From assembly GCA_964442355.1 (NCBI GenBank), contig CAYTZS010000004.1, positions 17,314-81,313 on the forward strand: 64,000 nucleotides of DNA, read 5' to 3'. The notes beneath the pieces are model-generated. The model had not been told where the DNA came from. It searched no databases and saw nothing but the letters and a program-made list of their open reading frames with translations. Shown in pieces: positions 26,075 to 35,186 of this stretch (positions within the stretch are counted from its first letter, which is position 1; each line of letters begins with the position of its first letter). Origin of the DNA: UBA6168 sp964442355 (GTDB taxonomy: Bacteria; Bacteroidota; Bacteroidia; Chitinophagales; Saprospiraceae). The position numbers and the translations under genes were made by a program.

Positions 26075-27500
26075 TATCTTCGGATTGCTTGCCTTGCTGC
26101 TGCTCTTTTTTGCAGCCTGCAATAACGGTTCAGCCGACCACTCGCAGCATGGCGGGAAAGCCGCCGCCTACCAGTGCCCCATGAAGTGCGAGGGCGACAA
26201 GACCTACCCCCAGCCCGGCTCCTGCCCGGTCTGCAAAATGGACTTGAAGCCCGTCGAGATGCCCGCCGGACACGACCACTCCGCCATGCAGCACGACACG
26301 GCGGCGGTGGTTTACACCTGCCCTATGCACCCCGAAATCGTGCGGGACGAACCGGGAACTTGCCCGATTTGCAAAATGGACTTGGTAAAAAAGGAGACTT
26401 CCGCATCCAGCGACAATGACCACGGCAGCCACGCAGCCCCATCTGCCGACCTCGACTTTTTGTTGAAACCGACCTACGAGTACGTTTTGACCTCAGTAAA
26501 AACCGCCCGACCGGAACGGAAAACGCTCGCTGCCAGCATCGAAGCGCCGGGCTACCTCGCCTACGATGCCCGAAAGGTGCAGGCGATATCGGCACGGTTC
26601 GGCGGGCGCATCGAGCGGCTGTACGTCAAGTACCTGTACCAGCCCGTGCGGAAGGGGCAGCGCATCCTCGACATTTACAGCCCGGAGATCGCTACGGCGC
26701 AGCAGGAATTGATTTTCCTGCTGGAAAACGACGCTGACAACAAGGCATTGATTGAAAATGCCCGCCGCCGCCTGTCGCTGCTCGGCATGACGGCGGCACA
26801 AATCGGCGAGGTGGAAAAGACCAGGAAGCCTTCGCTGTCGCTGCCTGTTTTCAGCCCCTACGACGGGCTGGTTTTTGAAAAAGCCATGCCTGCCCTGGCA
26901 TTGCCCGGTTCGGAAATGGGGGAAGGCATGGAAAATGGCGGCGGCGCAGCCTTGCCCACTTCCCTTGCCGCCGATGGCGAGCTTTCCCTGCGGGAAGGGA
27001 TGTACGTGCAAAAAGGGCAGCGGCTGTTCAGCCTGCAAAGCCTATCCACCGTCTGGGCGGTGCTCGAATTTTACCCGTCAGACGTGGCGCTGGTCAAGGT
27101 GGGGCAGCCCGTGAGCGTCCGCATCGAGCCGTTCGACCAGCAGTTTTCAGGAAAAGTCAATTACATCGAGCCGCAGTTCGGGACGGGCGGCAAGAACATC
27201 CGGGCGAGGGTCTATCTCGACAATCCGGGCGGCAAGTTGAAGCCGGGGGCATTGCTGAAAGCGACCGTGCAGGCGAGCGGGCGTTCCGCCATTTGGATTC
27301 CAAAGACCGCTGCCCTCGACCTCGGCAGGCAACGGGTGGTGTTTTTGAAAAAAGACGGCGTTTTTCAAAGCAAAAAAATTGAGGTAGGCAGCATGTCCGG
27401 CGGTTGGCTGGAGGTGCGGTCGGGCATCTCGGAAAACGACGAGATTGCCGCCGATGCACAGTTCCTCATGGACAGCGAGAGTTTTGTGAAATCAAATTGA
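26049..27500 (+). CDS. cusB: CusB-type RND adaptor with two Cys-Met heavy-metal-binding modules
   Basis: A 483-residue periplasmic adaptor and lipoprotein (lipobox FAAC, Cys24). It has two HMBD-type modules with CPM-x-CPxCKMDL signatures at residues 41-66 and 89-112 and His-rich spacers, then a membrane-fusion protein core (about 150-480) with barrel-sandwich, hairpin and beta-barrel regions (ARFGGRIERLYVKYLYQPVRKGQRILDIYSPE). CusB-type proteins collect Cu/Ag by Met ligands and pass it to CusA. Two tandem modules are more than the usual one. The start at 26049 fits the signal peptide. Confidence 0.9.
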   Translation: MKKNWKYGNIFGLLALLLLFFAACNNGSADHSQHGGKAAAYQCPMKCEGDKTYPQPGSCPVCKMDLKPVEMPAGHDHSAMQHDTAAVVYTCPMHPEIVRDEPGTCPICKMDLVKKETSASSDNDHGSHAAPSADLDFLLKPTYEYVLTSVKTARPERKTLAASIEAPGYLAYDARKVQAISARFGGRIERLYVKYLYQPVRKGQRILDIYSPEIATAQQELIFLLENDADNKALIENARRRLSLLGMTAAQIGEVEKTRKPSLSLPVFSPYDGLVFEKAMPALALPGSEMGEGMENGGGAALPTSLAADGELSLREGMYVQKGQRLFSLQSLSTVWAVLEFYPSDVALVKVGQPVSVRIEPFDQQFSGKVNYIEPQFGTGGKNIRARVYLDNPGGKLKPGALLKATVQASGRSAIWIPKTAALDLGRQRVVFLKKDGVFQSKKIEVGSMSGGWLEVRSGISENDEIAADAQFLMDSESFVKSN

Positions 27501-27506
27501 TTGAAA

Positions 27507-28733
27507 ATGAGCTATTTAATAAAAAATGTTGCCTTGACTGTCTTGCTGCTGACGGCTGCTGCTTGCAATGAAAGCCCCCCCGAAGCTGTGCCGGAAAACG
27601 TCTATTACACCTGCTCGATGGACCCGCAGGTGATGGAGAAAAAGCCGGGCACTTGTCCGATTTGCAAGATGGACCTGGTGCGGGTGGAAGTTGACCCGAA
27701 CCAGAAAGCAGGCGAGTTGAAGTTGAGCGAGCAGCAAATCCAGTTGGCGAACATCCAGACGGACACCGTGCGGCTGCGACCGCTCGGCGAGGAAATCACC
27801 CTTTCGGCTACGCTGAAGGAAAACCAGAACCTCGTGAACGTGGTCACGTCGAGGATTGCGGGAAGGGTCGAGCGGCTTTTCGTGCGAAACATTGGCGAAC
27901 CCGTGCGGGCGGGACAAGCGGTTTTTGAACTGTACAGCGAGGAACTTGCCGCTGCCCAGCAGGATTACCTGTTGGCATTGCAGAGCAAAAAACGTTACGC
28001 CGACACCGAGCCGAACTTTGCCCGCATTGCCGACGCCGCCCGCAACAAACTCTTGCTATGGGGAATGGCCGAGCGCCAAATCGCCGACCTCGAACTAAAC
28101 GGCAAGCCCGGCAACACCCTCACTTTTTACAGCAAATACAGCGGCATCGCCACGGAGGTCAGCGTCGCCGAGGGCGATTACGTGGCGGAAGGCTCGCCCG
28201 TGCTGCGCCTTGCCAACCTGGGCACACTTTGGGCAGAGGCACAGCTTTACGTCAGCGACCTGCCGTTTTTGGCCAAGACCGGGGAGGCGTTGGTGGAAAT
28301 CCCTTCTATCTCCGACCAGAAGCTGCGGGGCGTGGTCAGTTTCGTGAACCCCTCGCTCGAAGCCTCCTCCAAAATCGTGATGGTTCGGGTGGAAATCCCC
28401 AACCCAAACGGCGACTACCAGCCGGGGATGCAGGCTTGGATGACATTGAAGGGCAAGGTCAGGAACGCCATCGCCGTACCGACCAATGCACTCATACAGG
28501 GGAAAAACGGAGCTACGGTTTGGCTTAAAAATGCCAGCGGCGCTTTTGAAAGCCGCATGGTGACGATGGGCAAGACCAACCGGGATTTCACGGAAATCAC
28601 CGAAGGCTTGCAGGCTGGCGAGGTGGTCGTTGTTTCGGGGGCATACCTGCTGCACAGCGAGCTGGTGTTCAAAAAAGGAGCGAACCCGATGGCGGGGCAT
28701 GATATGGGAGGCGGTGAGCATGGGGGGCATTGA
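27507..28733 (+). CDS. Second CusB-type RND adaptor with one heavy-metal-binding module
   Basis: A 408-residue lipoprotein adaptor (LTAAAC, Cys20) with a single HMBD module (YTCSMDPQVMEKKPGTCPICKMDL, about 34-57) followed by a membrane-fusion core with the same architecture as the previous gene. It starts 6 bp after it. The C-terminus is His/Met-rich (MAGHDMGGGEHGGH). Two adaptors of different sequence in one RND operon could form a heterologous adaptor ring or serve different pumps. An upstream TTG (27501) was not chosen. Confidence 0.9.
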   Translation: MSYLIKNVALTVLLLTAAACNESPPEAVPENVYYTCSMDPQVMEKKPGTCPICKMDLVRVEVDPNQKAGELKLSEQQIQLANIQTDTVRLRPLGEEITLSATLKENQNLVNVVTSRIAGRVERLFVRNIGEPVRAGQAVFELYSEELAAAQQDYLLALQSKKRYADTEPNFARIADAARNKLLLWGMAERQIADLELNGKPGNTLTFYSKYSGIATEVSVAEGDYVAEGSPVLRLANLGTLWAEAQLYVSDLPFLAKTGEALVEIPSISDQKLRGVVSFVNPSLEASSKIVMVRVEIPNPNGDYQPGMQAWMTLKGKVRNAIAVPTNALIQGKNGATVWLKNASGAFESRMVTMGKTNRDFTEITEGLQAGEVVVVSGAYLLHSELVFKKGANPMAGHDMGGGEHGGH

Positions 28734-28800
28734 TTTAGAAGAAGTACCTCCAATTAAAACTGGCAACCATATTGATATAAAACAGATAGCCACAATGAAC

Positions 28801-28808
28801 TACTTTTG
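28801..28808 (+). promoter_or_regulatory. Candidate -7 box (TACTTTTG)
   Basis: TACTTTTG matches TAnnTTTG and lies 6 bases before the ATG at 28815, so a transcript from it would have almost no leader. No clear -33 element is visible, which lowers confidence. Confidence 0.4.
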
Positions 28809-28814
28809 TGCTTG

Positions 28815-29219
28815 ATGAAAAAATTCCTGCCCATATTCCTTGCCTTCCTGATGCTGGCGACGAGTTCGCCTACCGGACAGGGCATCAGCACGGTGATGAA
28901 GCTGGGCGGGTTTGTTCACCATTTCATCCACCACATCACCTGCCACGGCGACAAAATTGGCTTGGGTGACTTCGTGGCCCTGCACTATTCCGACCACGGA
29001 CACCACGAGGAAGACCACCAAGAACACGGAAACCTGCCTTTCAGCCACGATCACGACCAGCAGGGCATTGCCACACATGGCTTTTGGTTGGTTTCACAAC
29101 AGTATGAAACGCTTGCTTTTTGCAAAAGAGATATTTTCTCCAATCCGCTGATTTTCCACTCGCAGCAATTTCATTCCTCCGCCTACTCGGGCGACATCTG
29201 GCAGCCACCAAGGGCATAA
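28815..29219 (+). CDS. Small His-rich exported protein of Cus/Czc loci
   Basis: A 134-residue protein with an N-terminal hydrophobic segment (signal or anchor, residues 4-25) and a His/Asp-rich middle (FVHHFIHHITCHGD, HYSDHGHHEEDHQEHG, FSHDHDQQ). Similar small His-rich proteins are commonly found between metal-efflux genes in Bacteroidota. It is probably a periplasmic metal-binding protein; no enzymatic motif is present. ATG 28815 was preferred over an upstream TTG. Confidence 0.72.
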   Translation: MKKFLPIFLAFLMLATSSPTGQGISTVMKLGGFVHHFIHHITCHGDKIGLGDFVALHYSDHGHHEEDHQEHGNLPFSHDHDQQGIATHGFWLVSQQYETLAFCKRDIFSNPLIFHSQQFHSSAYSGDIWQPPRA

Positions 29220-29319
29220 CCGCCTGCCAGCCCTTTTATAAGTTTCCCTTTTTCAAGATACTTCCCAGCATTGCCACGCGCCATGCCGGGCAGCATCCAT
29301 TCATTCAATTTCAACAACA

Positions 29320-30858
29320 ATGAAAAATATCATGCTGCCATTGGCAGCTCTTTTGTGCTTCCTGTTTGGCTGCACCCACTCGCATGATGCCGATAGTGAC
29401 CATGCCCACGACGCTGCGGGCAACCACATCACGCCCGCCGAACCTTCTTTGGAAGCCCTCGCTTTCACGCTTTACACCGACAAAACCGAGCTTTTCGTGG
29501 AGTTCAAGCCACTTGTCGTGGGGCAGGAGAGCCGTTTTGCCGCACACTTCACGGCGCTCGGCGACCTGTTCAAGGCCGTCGGCGAGGGCAGCGTGACCCT
29601 CTCTTTGAAAAAAGGGGAGGCCACGGGACAGTCCATCACCGCCGACAAGCCCGAAGTGCCGGGCATCTTCCGCCTCCGCATGACGCCCAAGCAGGCGGGG
29701 GTTTACAGCCTCGTATTCGACATCAAAACGCCAGCCTACACCGACCAAATCACCATCCCCGATGTGGAGGTTTATGCCGACGAAAAAACGGCGATTGTTA
29801 AACAAGCTCCCGAGGAAGGCGGTGGCAGCGACATCTCCTACCTGAAGGAGCAGGCTTGGAAGGTCGAGTTTGCTAATGCCCCGGCAAGGGTGCAGCCCTT
29901 CGCCGAGGTGGTGCGCACGAGCGGGCAAATCCTCGCCGCCCCCGGTGACGAGGCGGTGCTGACGGCCCAAGTCAGCGGCATCGTTTCCTTTTCGCTCAAC
30001 AGCATGGTGGTGGGCAGCCCCGTGGCTGCTGGGGCAAGGCTTTTCACCGTGAAAAGCAACGAGGTGGTACAGAGCAACCTCGGCTCAGCGGTCAAACAGG
30101 CGGAAAACGATGTGGCGACCGCCCAAAAGCAATACGACCGGGCGAGCGAACTGGTCAAGGACAAAATCATTTCCGAAAAGGAATTTCTGGAGGCAAAGCT
30201 CCGCCTCGAAAATGCCCAGGCACAACTAAAGAATGTTTCCGTTTCCAGCAGTTTCAATAAAAACAGGCAAAGCGTGGCTGCGCCGATTGGCGGTTTTTTG
30301 AAAAACGTGCTGGTCGAAAACGGCGCATTCGTCAACGCGGGGCAATCGCTGGCAACCGTCTCGAAAAGCAGGCGGCTGTTGTTGCGGGCGGATGTTTCCC
30401 AGAAATACTTCCCGAAGCTCGCCATGTTCACCGCCGCCAATTTCAAGACCGCCGACGGGCAGGTTTTCAGCACGAAGAACCTGAACGGGCGGGTCGCTTC
30501 CACGGGCAAATCCGCTGCTGCGGGTTCGCCCTTCCTGCCCATCCATTTTGAAATTGACAACGTGGGCAACTTCGTCCCCGGCTCGGTGGTCGAGGTGTTC
30601 TTGCAGTCTGGCACGACGCCCTCGCTGGTACTGCCGACCTCGGCCCTGGTGGAGGAGCAGGGTATTTTTTATGCCTATGTCCAAACCGAGGGTGAGTCCT
30701 TCCAAAAGCGGGAACTCAAAATCGGCGCAACGGACGGGCTGAACGTGCAGGTGCTTTCGGGCATCGCCGAGGGCGAGCGGGTCGTGACCAAGGGGGCTTT
30801 TCAAATCAAACTTTCCACCGCTTCCGGCACCATGCCTGCGCATGGCCACGAGCATTAA
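29320..30858 (+). CDS. CzcB-type RND periplasmic adaptor (second system)
   Basis: A 512-residue lipoprotein adaptor (LLCFLFGC, Cys17) with a His-rich start (THSHDADSDHAHD) and an extra N-terminal beta domain (about 35-165). A lipoyl/hairpin/barrel membrane-fusion core follows (about 180-500; QVSGIVSFSLNSMVVGSPVAAGARLF; the coiled-coil hairpin DVATAQKQYDRASELVKDKIISEKEFLEAKLRLENAQ is at about 263-300). It starts the second RND operon, 12 bp before the pump. The absence of Cys-Met modules separates it from the CusB adaptors and fits divalent metals. Confidence 0.88.
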   Translation: MKNIMLPLAALLCFLFGCTHSHDADSDHAHDAAGNHITPAEPSLEALAFTLYTDKTELFVEFKPLVVGQESRFAAHFTALGDLFKAVGEGSVTLSLKKGEATGQSITADKPEVPGIFRLRMTPKQAGVYSLVFDIKTPAYTDQITIPDVEVYADEKTAIVKQAPEEGGGSDISYLKEQAWKVEFANAPARVQPFAEVVRTSGQILAAPGDEAVLTAQVSGIVSFSLNSMVVGSPVAAGARLFTVKSNEVVQSNLGSAVKQAENDVATAQKQYDRASELVKDKIISEKEFLEAKLRLENAQAQLKNVSVSSSFNKNRQSVAAPIGGFLKNVLVENGAFVNAGQSLATVSKSRRLLLRADVSQKYFPKLAMFTAANFKTADGQVFSTKNLNGRVASTGKSAAAGSPFLPIHFEIDNVGNFVPGSVVEVFLQSGTTPSLVLPTSALVEEQGIFYAYVQTEGESFQKRELKIGATDGLNVQVLSGIAEGERVVTKGAFQIKLSTASGTMPAHGHEH

Positions 30859-30870
30859 AACCCAAAACCA

Positions 30871-33800
30871 ATGCTCAACAAAATAATTCATTTCTCCTTG
30901 CAAAACCGCCTGCTCATCGTGGTAGCCTCGGTTTTGCTGGTCGTTTTCGGTTCCTTCGTCGCCACCCGCATGGAGGTGGACGTGTTCCCCGACCTCACCG
31001 CCCCGACCGTCGTGGTGATGACCGAAGCGCATGGCATGGCACCGGAGGAGGTCGAAAAACTCGTCACCTTCCCCATTGAAACGGCGGTGAACGGGGCGAC
31101 CAACGTGCGCCGGGTGCGCTCGTCCTCGATGGCGGGCATCAGCATCGTCTGGGTCGAGTTCGAGTGGAACACCGATATTTTCAAGGCCCGGCAAATCGTC
31201 ACCGAGCGCACCGCCTCCGTTGCCGCAAGGCTGCCGCAGGGCGTGGGCAACCCGACCCTTGCGCCACAGGCGAGCATCATGGGCGAAATCATGCTCATCA
31301 GCCTGACCGCCGACTCGACCTCTCAAATGGACTTGCGGACCATCGCCGACTGGACGCTGCGCCCCAACCTTTTGGCGACGGGCGGCGTGGCGCAGGTCAT
31401 CGTCATCGGCGGCGAATACAAGCAGTACCAGATATTGGCTTCGCCACAAAAAATGGCTGCCTACGGCGTATCGCTCGACGAACTGCTGACGGCTTGCGAG
31501 GGTGCAAACGGCAACTCGTCGGGCGGATTCATGTCAGAATTTGGCAACGAGTATGTCGTGCGTGGCATGGGCCGGACGAGCGATTTGGCGGAACTCGGCA
31601 AGTCGGTGGTCAAGGCGACGCCGCAGGGAATAGTGAAAATCGAGGACGTGGCGACGCTGCAAATTGGGGCTGCGCCCAAAATCGGCGACGGCTCGCTGCG
31701 GGGCAAGCCTGCTGTCATCCTGACCGTGCAAAAACAGCCCGCCACCAACACCCTCGCCCTCACCGAGACCATTGACCGCAACATCGCCGACCTGCAAAAG
31801 ACGCTACCGCCCGACGTGAAAATCAACACCCGCATCTTCCGGCAAGCGGATTTCATCAACGCCAGCATCAGCAATATCCAAAAGACCTTGCTCGAAGGCA
31901 GCGCATTTGTGGTCATTATCCTGTTCCTGTTTTTGATGAACTGGCGGGCGACAGCGATTTCCCTCGTGGCCATTCCAATCTCGCTCATCGTCGCCATTTT
32001 GACCCTGAAATGGCTCGGTTTCACCATCAACACCATGTCGCTCGGCGGCATGGCCATCGCCATCGGCGACCTCGTTGACGATGCCATCATTGACGTGGAG
32101 AACGTGTTCAAGCGGTTGAAACAAAATGCCGTCTTGCCGCCAGAGGAGCGGCGGGGCATTCTGGAGGTCGTTTTCGACGCCAGTTTTGAAATCCGCACGA
32201 GCATCATCAATGCTACTTTCATCATCATCGTGGCGTTCCTGCCGCTGTTTTTCCTGTCCGGTATGGAGGGCAAACTGCTCGCCCCGCTCGGCATTGCTTT
32301 CATCGTGTCGCTGTTCGCCTCGCTGGTAGTGAGCATCACGCTCACACCCGTGCTGTGTAGTTTCCTTTTGACGAACGAAAAATCGCTGCAAAAGCAGCAC
32401 GGCGAATCTTGGCTCGTGCAGCGCTTGCAAAGTGGTTATTCCAACATGCTGCGGGGCGTGATGCGGGCAAAAACTGCCGTCATCGCTGCCGCTGTGGTGC
32501 TGGTCGCCGTGGCAATTTTCGGGCTGTCGCAATTGGGGCGCAGCTTTTTGCCAGAGTTCAACGAAGGCTCGCTCGTCATTTCGGCGGTCAGCTTGCCGGG
32601 CATTTCGTTGGAAGAAAGCAACAAAATCGGCACCCGGGTGGAGGAGGAACTACTGAAAGTCCCCGAAATCCAGGTGACCACCCGCCGCACGGGTCGGGCG
32701 GAACTCGACGAACACGCACAGGGCGTGAACTCCGCAGAGATTGATGCGCCATTTGTTTTGGAAAAAAGAACCCGTGCCGAGTTCATGGCGGAGGTGCGGG
32801 AGCGACTTGGCAACGTCTCCGGGGCGAACCTGACCATCGGGCAGCCCATCGGCCACCGGATTGACCACATGCTTTCCGGCACACGGGCGAACATCGCCAT
32901 CAAGGTTTTCGGCAGCGACCTGAACCGCCTCTACACCCTCTCGAAGGAAGTGCAGGCAGCCATCACGGGCATCCCCGGCCTCGTGGACGTAGGCGTGGAG
33001 CAGCAAATCGAAATCCCGCAGGTGCAAATCAAGGCGAGGCGGGAAATGCTCAACCACTACGGCATCCCGGTCGGCAAATTTAACGAGTTTGTGGACGTGG
33101 CGTTTGCGGGGGAAAAAGTATCGGAGGTCTTCGAGGGCAACCAGCGCTTCGACCTCGTGCTGCGCTTCGACGATGCCAACCGGGGCAAAATCGAGAACAT
33201 CCGAAACACGATGATTGACGCCGCCAACGGCCAAAAAATCCCCCTCCACTACGTCGCCGATGTGGTAAGCGTTTCAGGCCCGAACACCATCAACCGGGAG
33301 AACGTCGGGCGCAAGACCGTCGTCTCGGTGAACGTGGCGGGGCGTGACCAAAAGAGCGCCGTCGAGGAAATCCGGCAAAAAGTAGGGGAAAAGGTGAAGT
33401 TGCCAGAAGGCTACCGCATCGAGTACGGCGGGCAGTTTGAGGCGGAAGCAGAAGCCTCCCGAACGCTGGTATTGACCTCGCTGCTCTCGCTGCTGGTGAT
33501 TTTCCTGTTGCTTTTTCAGGAGTTCAAAAGCCTGAAAACGACGACCATCATCCTGCTGAACCTGCCGCTGGCCCTGATTGGGGGGGTGTTCAGCATCTGG
33601 GTCACGTCGGGCATCTTGAGCATCCCGGCCATCATCGGATTCATCACCCTTTTTGGTGTGGCCACCCGCAACGGCATCCTGCTCGTGTCCCGCTACAAAG
33701 CCTTGCAGGAAGAAGGTAAGCCGATTTTGGAGGTTATCATGGAAGGCTCGGTTGACCGCCTCTCGCCGATTTTGATGACGGCGCTGACGGCGGGGCTGGC

Positions 33801-33960
33801 GCTCATCCCGCTCGCCATCGCTGGCGACCTGCCCGGCAATGAAATCCAAAGCCCGATGGCGAAGGTGATTTTAGGGGGCTTGTTCACTTCCACCTTGCTC
33901 AATATTTTCATTGTGCCGGTGGTGTATTATTTGAGCAATAAGAAAAGCCAAAAGCCATGA
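30871..33960 (+). CDS. CzcA-type heavy-metal RND efflux pump (second system)
   Basis: A 1029-residue HME-RND pump, full length, with 12 TM helices. The TM4 motif is AIGDLVDDAIIDVENVFKR (397-415), the form seen in HME pumps of less defined substrate. The start resembles CusA/CzcA (MLNKIIHFSLQNRLLI), and the first periplasmic region has VDVFPDLTAPTVVVMTEAHG. It is the inner-membrane part of a pump with the adaptor upstream and TolC downstream. Substrate specificity cannot be fixed from sequence alone. The stop overlaps the MFS start (ATGA). Confidence 0.92.
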   Translation: MLNKIIHFSLQNRLLIVVASVLLVVFGSFVATRMEVDVFPDLTAPTVVVMTEAHGMAPEEVEKLVTFPIETAVNGATNVRRVRSSSMAGISIVWVEFEWNTDIFKARQIVTERTASVAARLPQGVGNPTLAPQASIMGEIMLISLTADSTSQMDLRTIADWTLRPNLLATGGVAQVIVIGGEYKQYQILASPQKMAAYGVSLDELLTACEGANGNSSGGFMSEFGNEYVVRGMGRTSDLAELGKSVVKATPQGIVKIEDVATLQIGAAPKIGDGSLRGKPAVILTVQKQPATNTLALTETIDRNIADLQKTLPPDVKINTRIFRQADFINASISNIQKTLLEGSAFVVIILFLFLMNWRATAISLVAIPISLIVAILTLKWLGFTINTMSLGGMAIAIGDLVDDAIIDVENVFKRLKQNAVLPPEERRGILEVVFDASFEIRTSIINATFIIIVAFLPLFFLSGMEGKLLAPLGIAFIVSLFASLVVSITLTPVLCSFLLTNEKSLQKQHGESWLVQRLQSGYSNMLRGVMRAKTAVIAAAVVLVAVAIFGLSQLGRSFLPEFNEGSLVISAVSLPGISLEESNKIGTRVEEELLKVPEIQVTTRRTGRAELDEHAQGVNSAEIDAPFVLEKRTRAEFMAEVRERLGNVSGANLTIGQPIGHRIDHMLSGTRANIAIKVFGSDLNRLYTLSKEVQAAITGIPGLVDVGVEQQIEIPQVQIKARREMLNHYGIPVGKFNEFVDVAFAGEKVSEVFEGNQRFDLVLRFDDANRGKIENIRNTMIDAANGQKIPLHYVADVVSVSGPNTINRENVGRKTVVSVNVAGRDQKSAVEEIRQKVGEKVKLPEGYRIEYGGQFEAEAEASRTLVLTSLLSLLVIFLLLFQEFKSLKTTTIILLNLPLALIGGVFSIWVTSGILSIPAIIGFITLFGVATRNGILLVSRYKALQEEGKPILEVIMEGSVDRLSPILMTALTAGLALIPLAIAGDLPGNEIQSPMAKVILGGLFTSTLLNIFIVPVVYYLSNKKSQKP

Positions 33961-35186
33961 CAAAAACCTTTTTTCAAGCCATGATTGAGCCTTTCAAGGC
34001 TTTGTCAAACAAGGTTTTTTCGAGGCTCTACTTTGCCCAGACCATCAGTTTGATTGGCGATGCGTTCACTTGGGTAGGCTTGGCGTTGCTGGCCTACGAA
34101 ATTGACAAGGAACGCTCGCCCGTCATTTTGGCGACCGCACTGACCTTGCGGGTGACGGCCTTTATCATTTTTTCGCCGTTTGCGGGCGTTTTGGCCGACC
34201 GGGTGGAGCGCAAAAAAATCCTGTACGCCACCCATTTTATCCGAATGGTGATTGTCGGCTGCCTGCCCTTTATCAACGCCGAGTGGCAGATTTATGTGCT
34301 GGTTTTTTTGCTCAACGTGTTCAACGCCTTTTTCACGCCGACCTACCGGGCGATTATCCCGCAAATTATCGAGGGGAAATACTTCCGGGAAGCCGTTGGG
34401 CTGTCCACCGCCACGTTTCAGGTTTTGGGGATTTTAGGGCCGGCACTGGCTGGCATCATGGCGGTCTGGTTCGGGGCGAGGGAAATATTTTTGATTGATG
34501 CGCTGACATTCGTGCTCGCAGGGGTTTTAATACTTTCCATTCCCGAGACGGAATTACAAAAAGGCGTTGCCAAAAACGCTGGCTCAAAAGGCACTTGGCC
34601 GGAGGTCTGGAAAGGCATCCGCCTGTTGTTCGGCAACAAAATCCTGCGGTTTGCTTTGTCCATCGAGTTTGTTTCGGCCATCGCCGGGGCGCAGATTTTG
34701 GTCAACACGATTCAGCACGTCAAAAACGGGCTGCACTTGGGCGACGATAAATATGGTTGGGCAATGGCGGTTTTTGGCATTGGTGCGGCGGTTGCTGCAT
34801 TTGTCGCTGGCATTTTGGACAGGACAAAAACAAGGCAGGTCTCGCTCATCCTCGGGGCGATGCTGTTGGGATTGGCCATCAGTTTTGCCAATTTCGCAAC
34901 CTACCCGGTTTTGCTGATGCTTTGGATTTTGGCAGGGTTGGGTCAAAGCCTTGCCGAAATGCCTTCCGAAACGCTCATCGGCGAACAAATCGCTTCCGAT
35001 GACCAAGGAAAAGTCTATGGCTCCCACTTTGCGTTTTCGCATTTGTGGTGGGCGATAGCCTATCCGATTGCGGGTTTTTTTGGGAGCAATTTTCCCGAAA
35101 AAACATTCCTCTACGGTGGCCTGCTGACGCTCGCATTGGGCGTGGCCGCCGTGCTCATTTTTTCAATCTTCAAAAAAAGGACATGA
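33957..35186 (+). CDS. MFS transporter encoded inside the RND operon
   Basis: A 409-residue protein with about 12 TM helices and MFS-type motifs (GVLADRVERKKILYATH after TM2; RFALSIEFVSAIAGAQ). Similar to MFS_3/Enterobactin-exporter-like permeases in architecture. It overlaps the RND pump stop by 4 bp (ATGA) and the TolC start by 4 bp, so it is translationally coupled into the operon. The substrate is unknown; a metal or metallophore exporter is plausible from context. Confidence 0.85.
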   Translation: MTKTFFQAMIEPFKALSNKVFSRLYFAQTISLIGDAFTWVGLALLAYEIDKERSPVILATALTLRVTAFIIFSPFAGVLADRVERKKILYATHFIRMVIVGCLPFINAEWQIYVLVFLLNVFNAFFTPTYRAIIPQIIEGKYFREAVGLSTATFQVLGILGPALAGIMAVWFGAREIFLIDALTFVLAGVLILSIPETELQKGVAKNAGSKGTWPEVWKGIRLLFGNKILRFALSIEFVSAIAGAQILVNTIQHVKNGLHLGDDKYGWAMAVFGIGAAVAAFVAGILDRTKTRQVSLILGAMLLGLAISFANFATYPVLLMLWILAGLGQSLAEMPSETLIGEQIASDDQGKVYGSHFAFSHLWWAIAYPIAGFFGSNFPEKTFLYGGLLTLALGVAAVLIFSIFKKRT

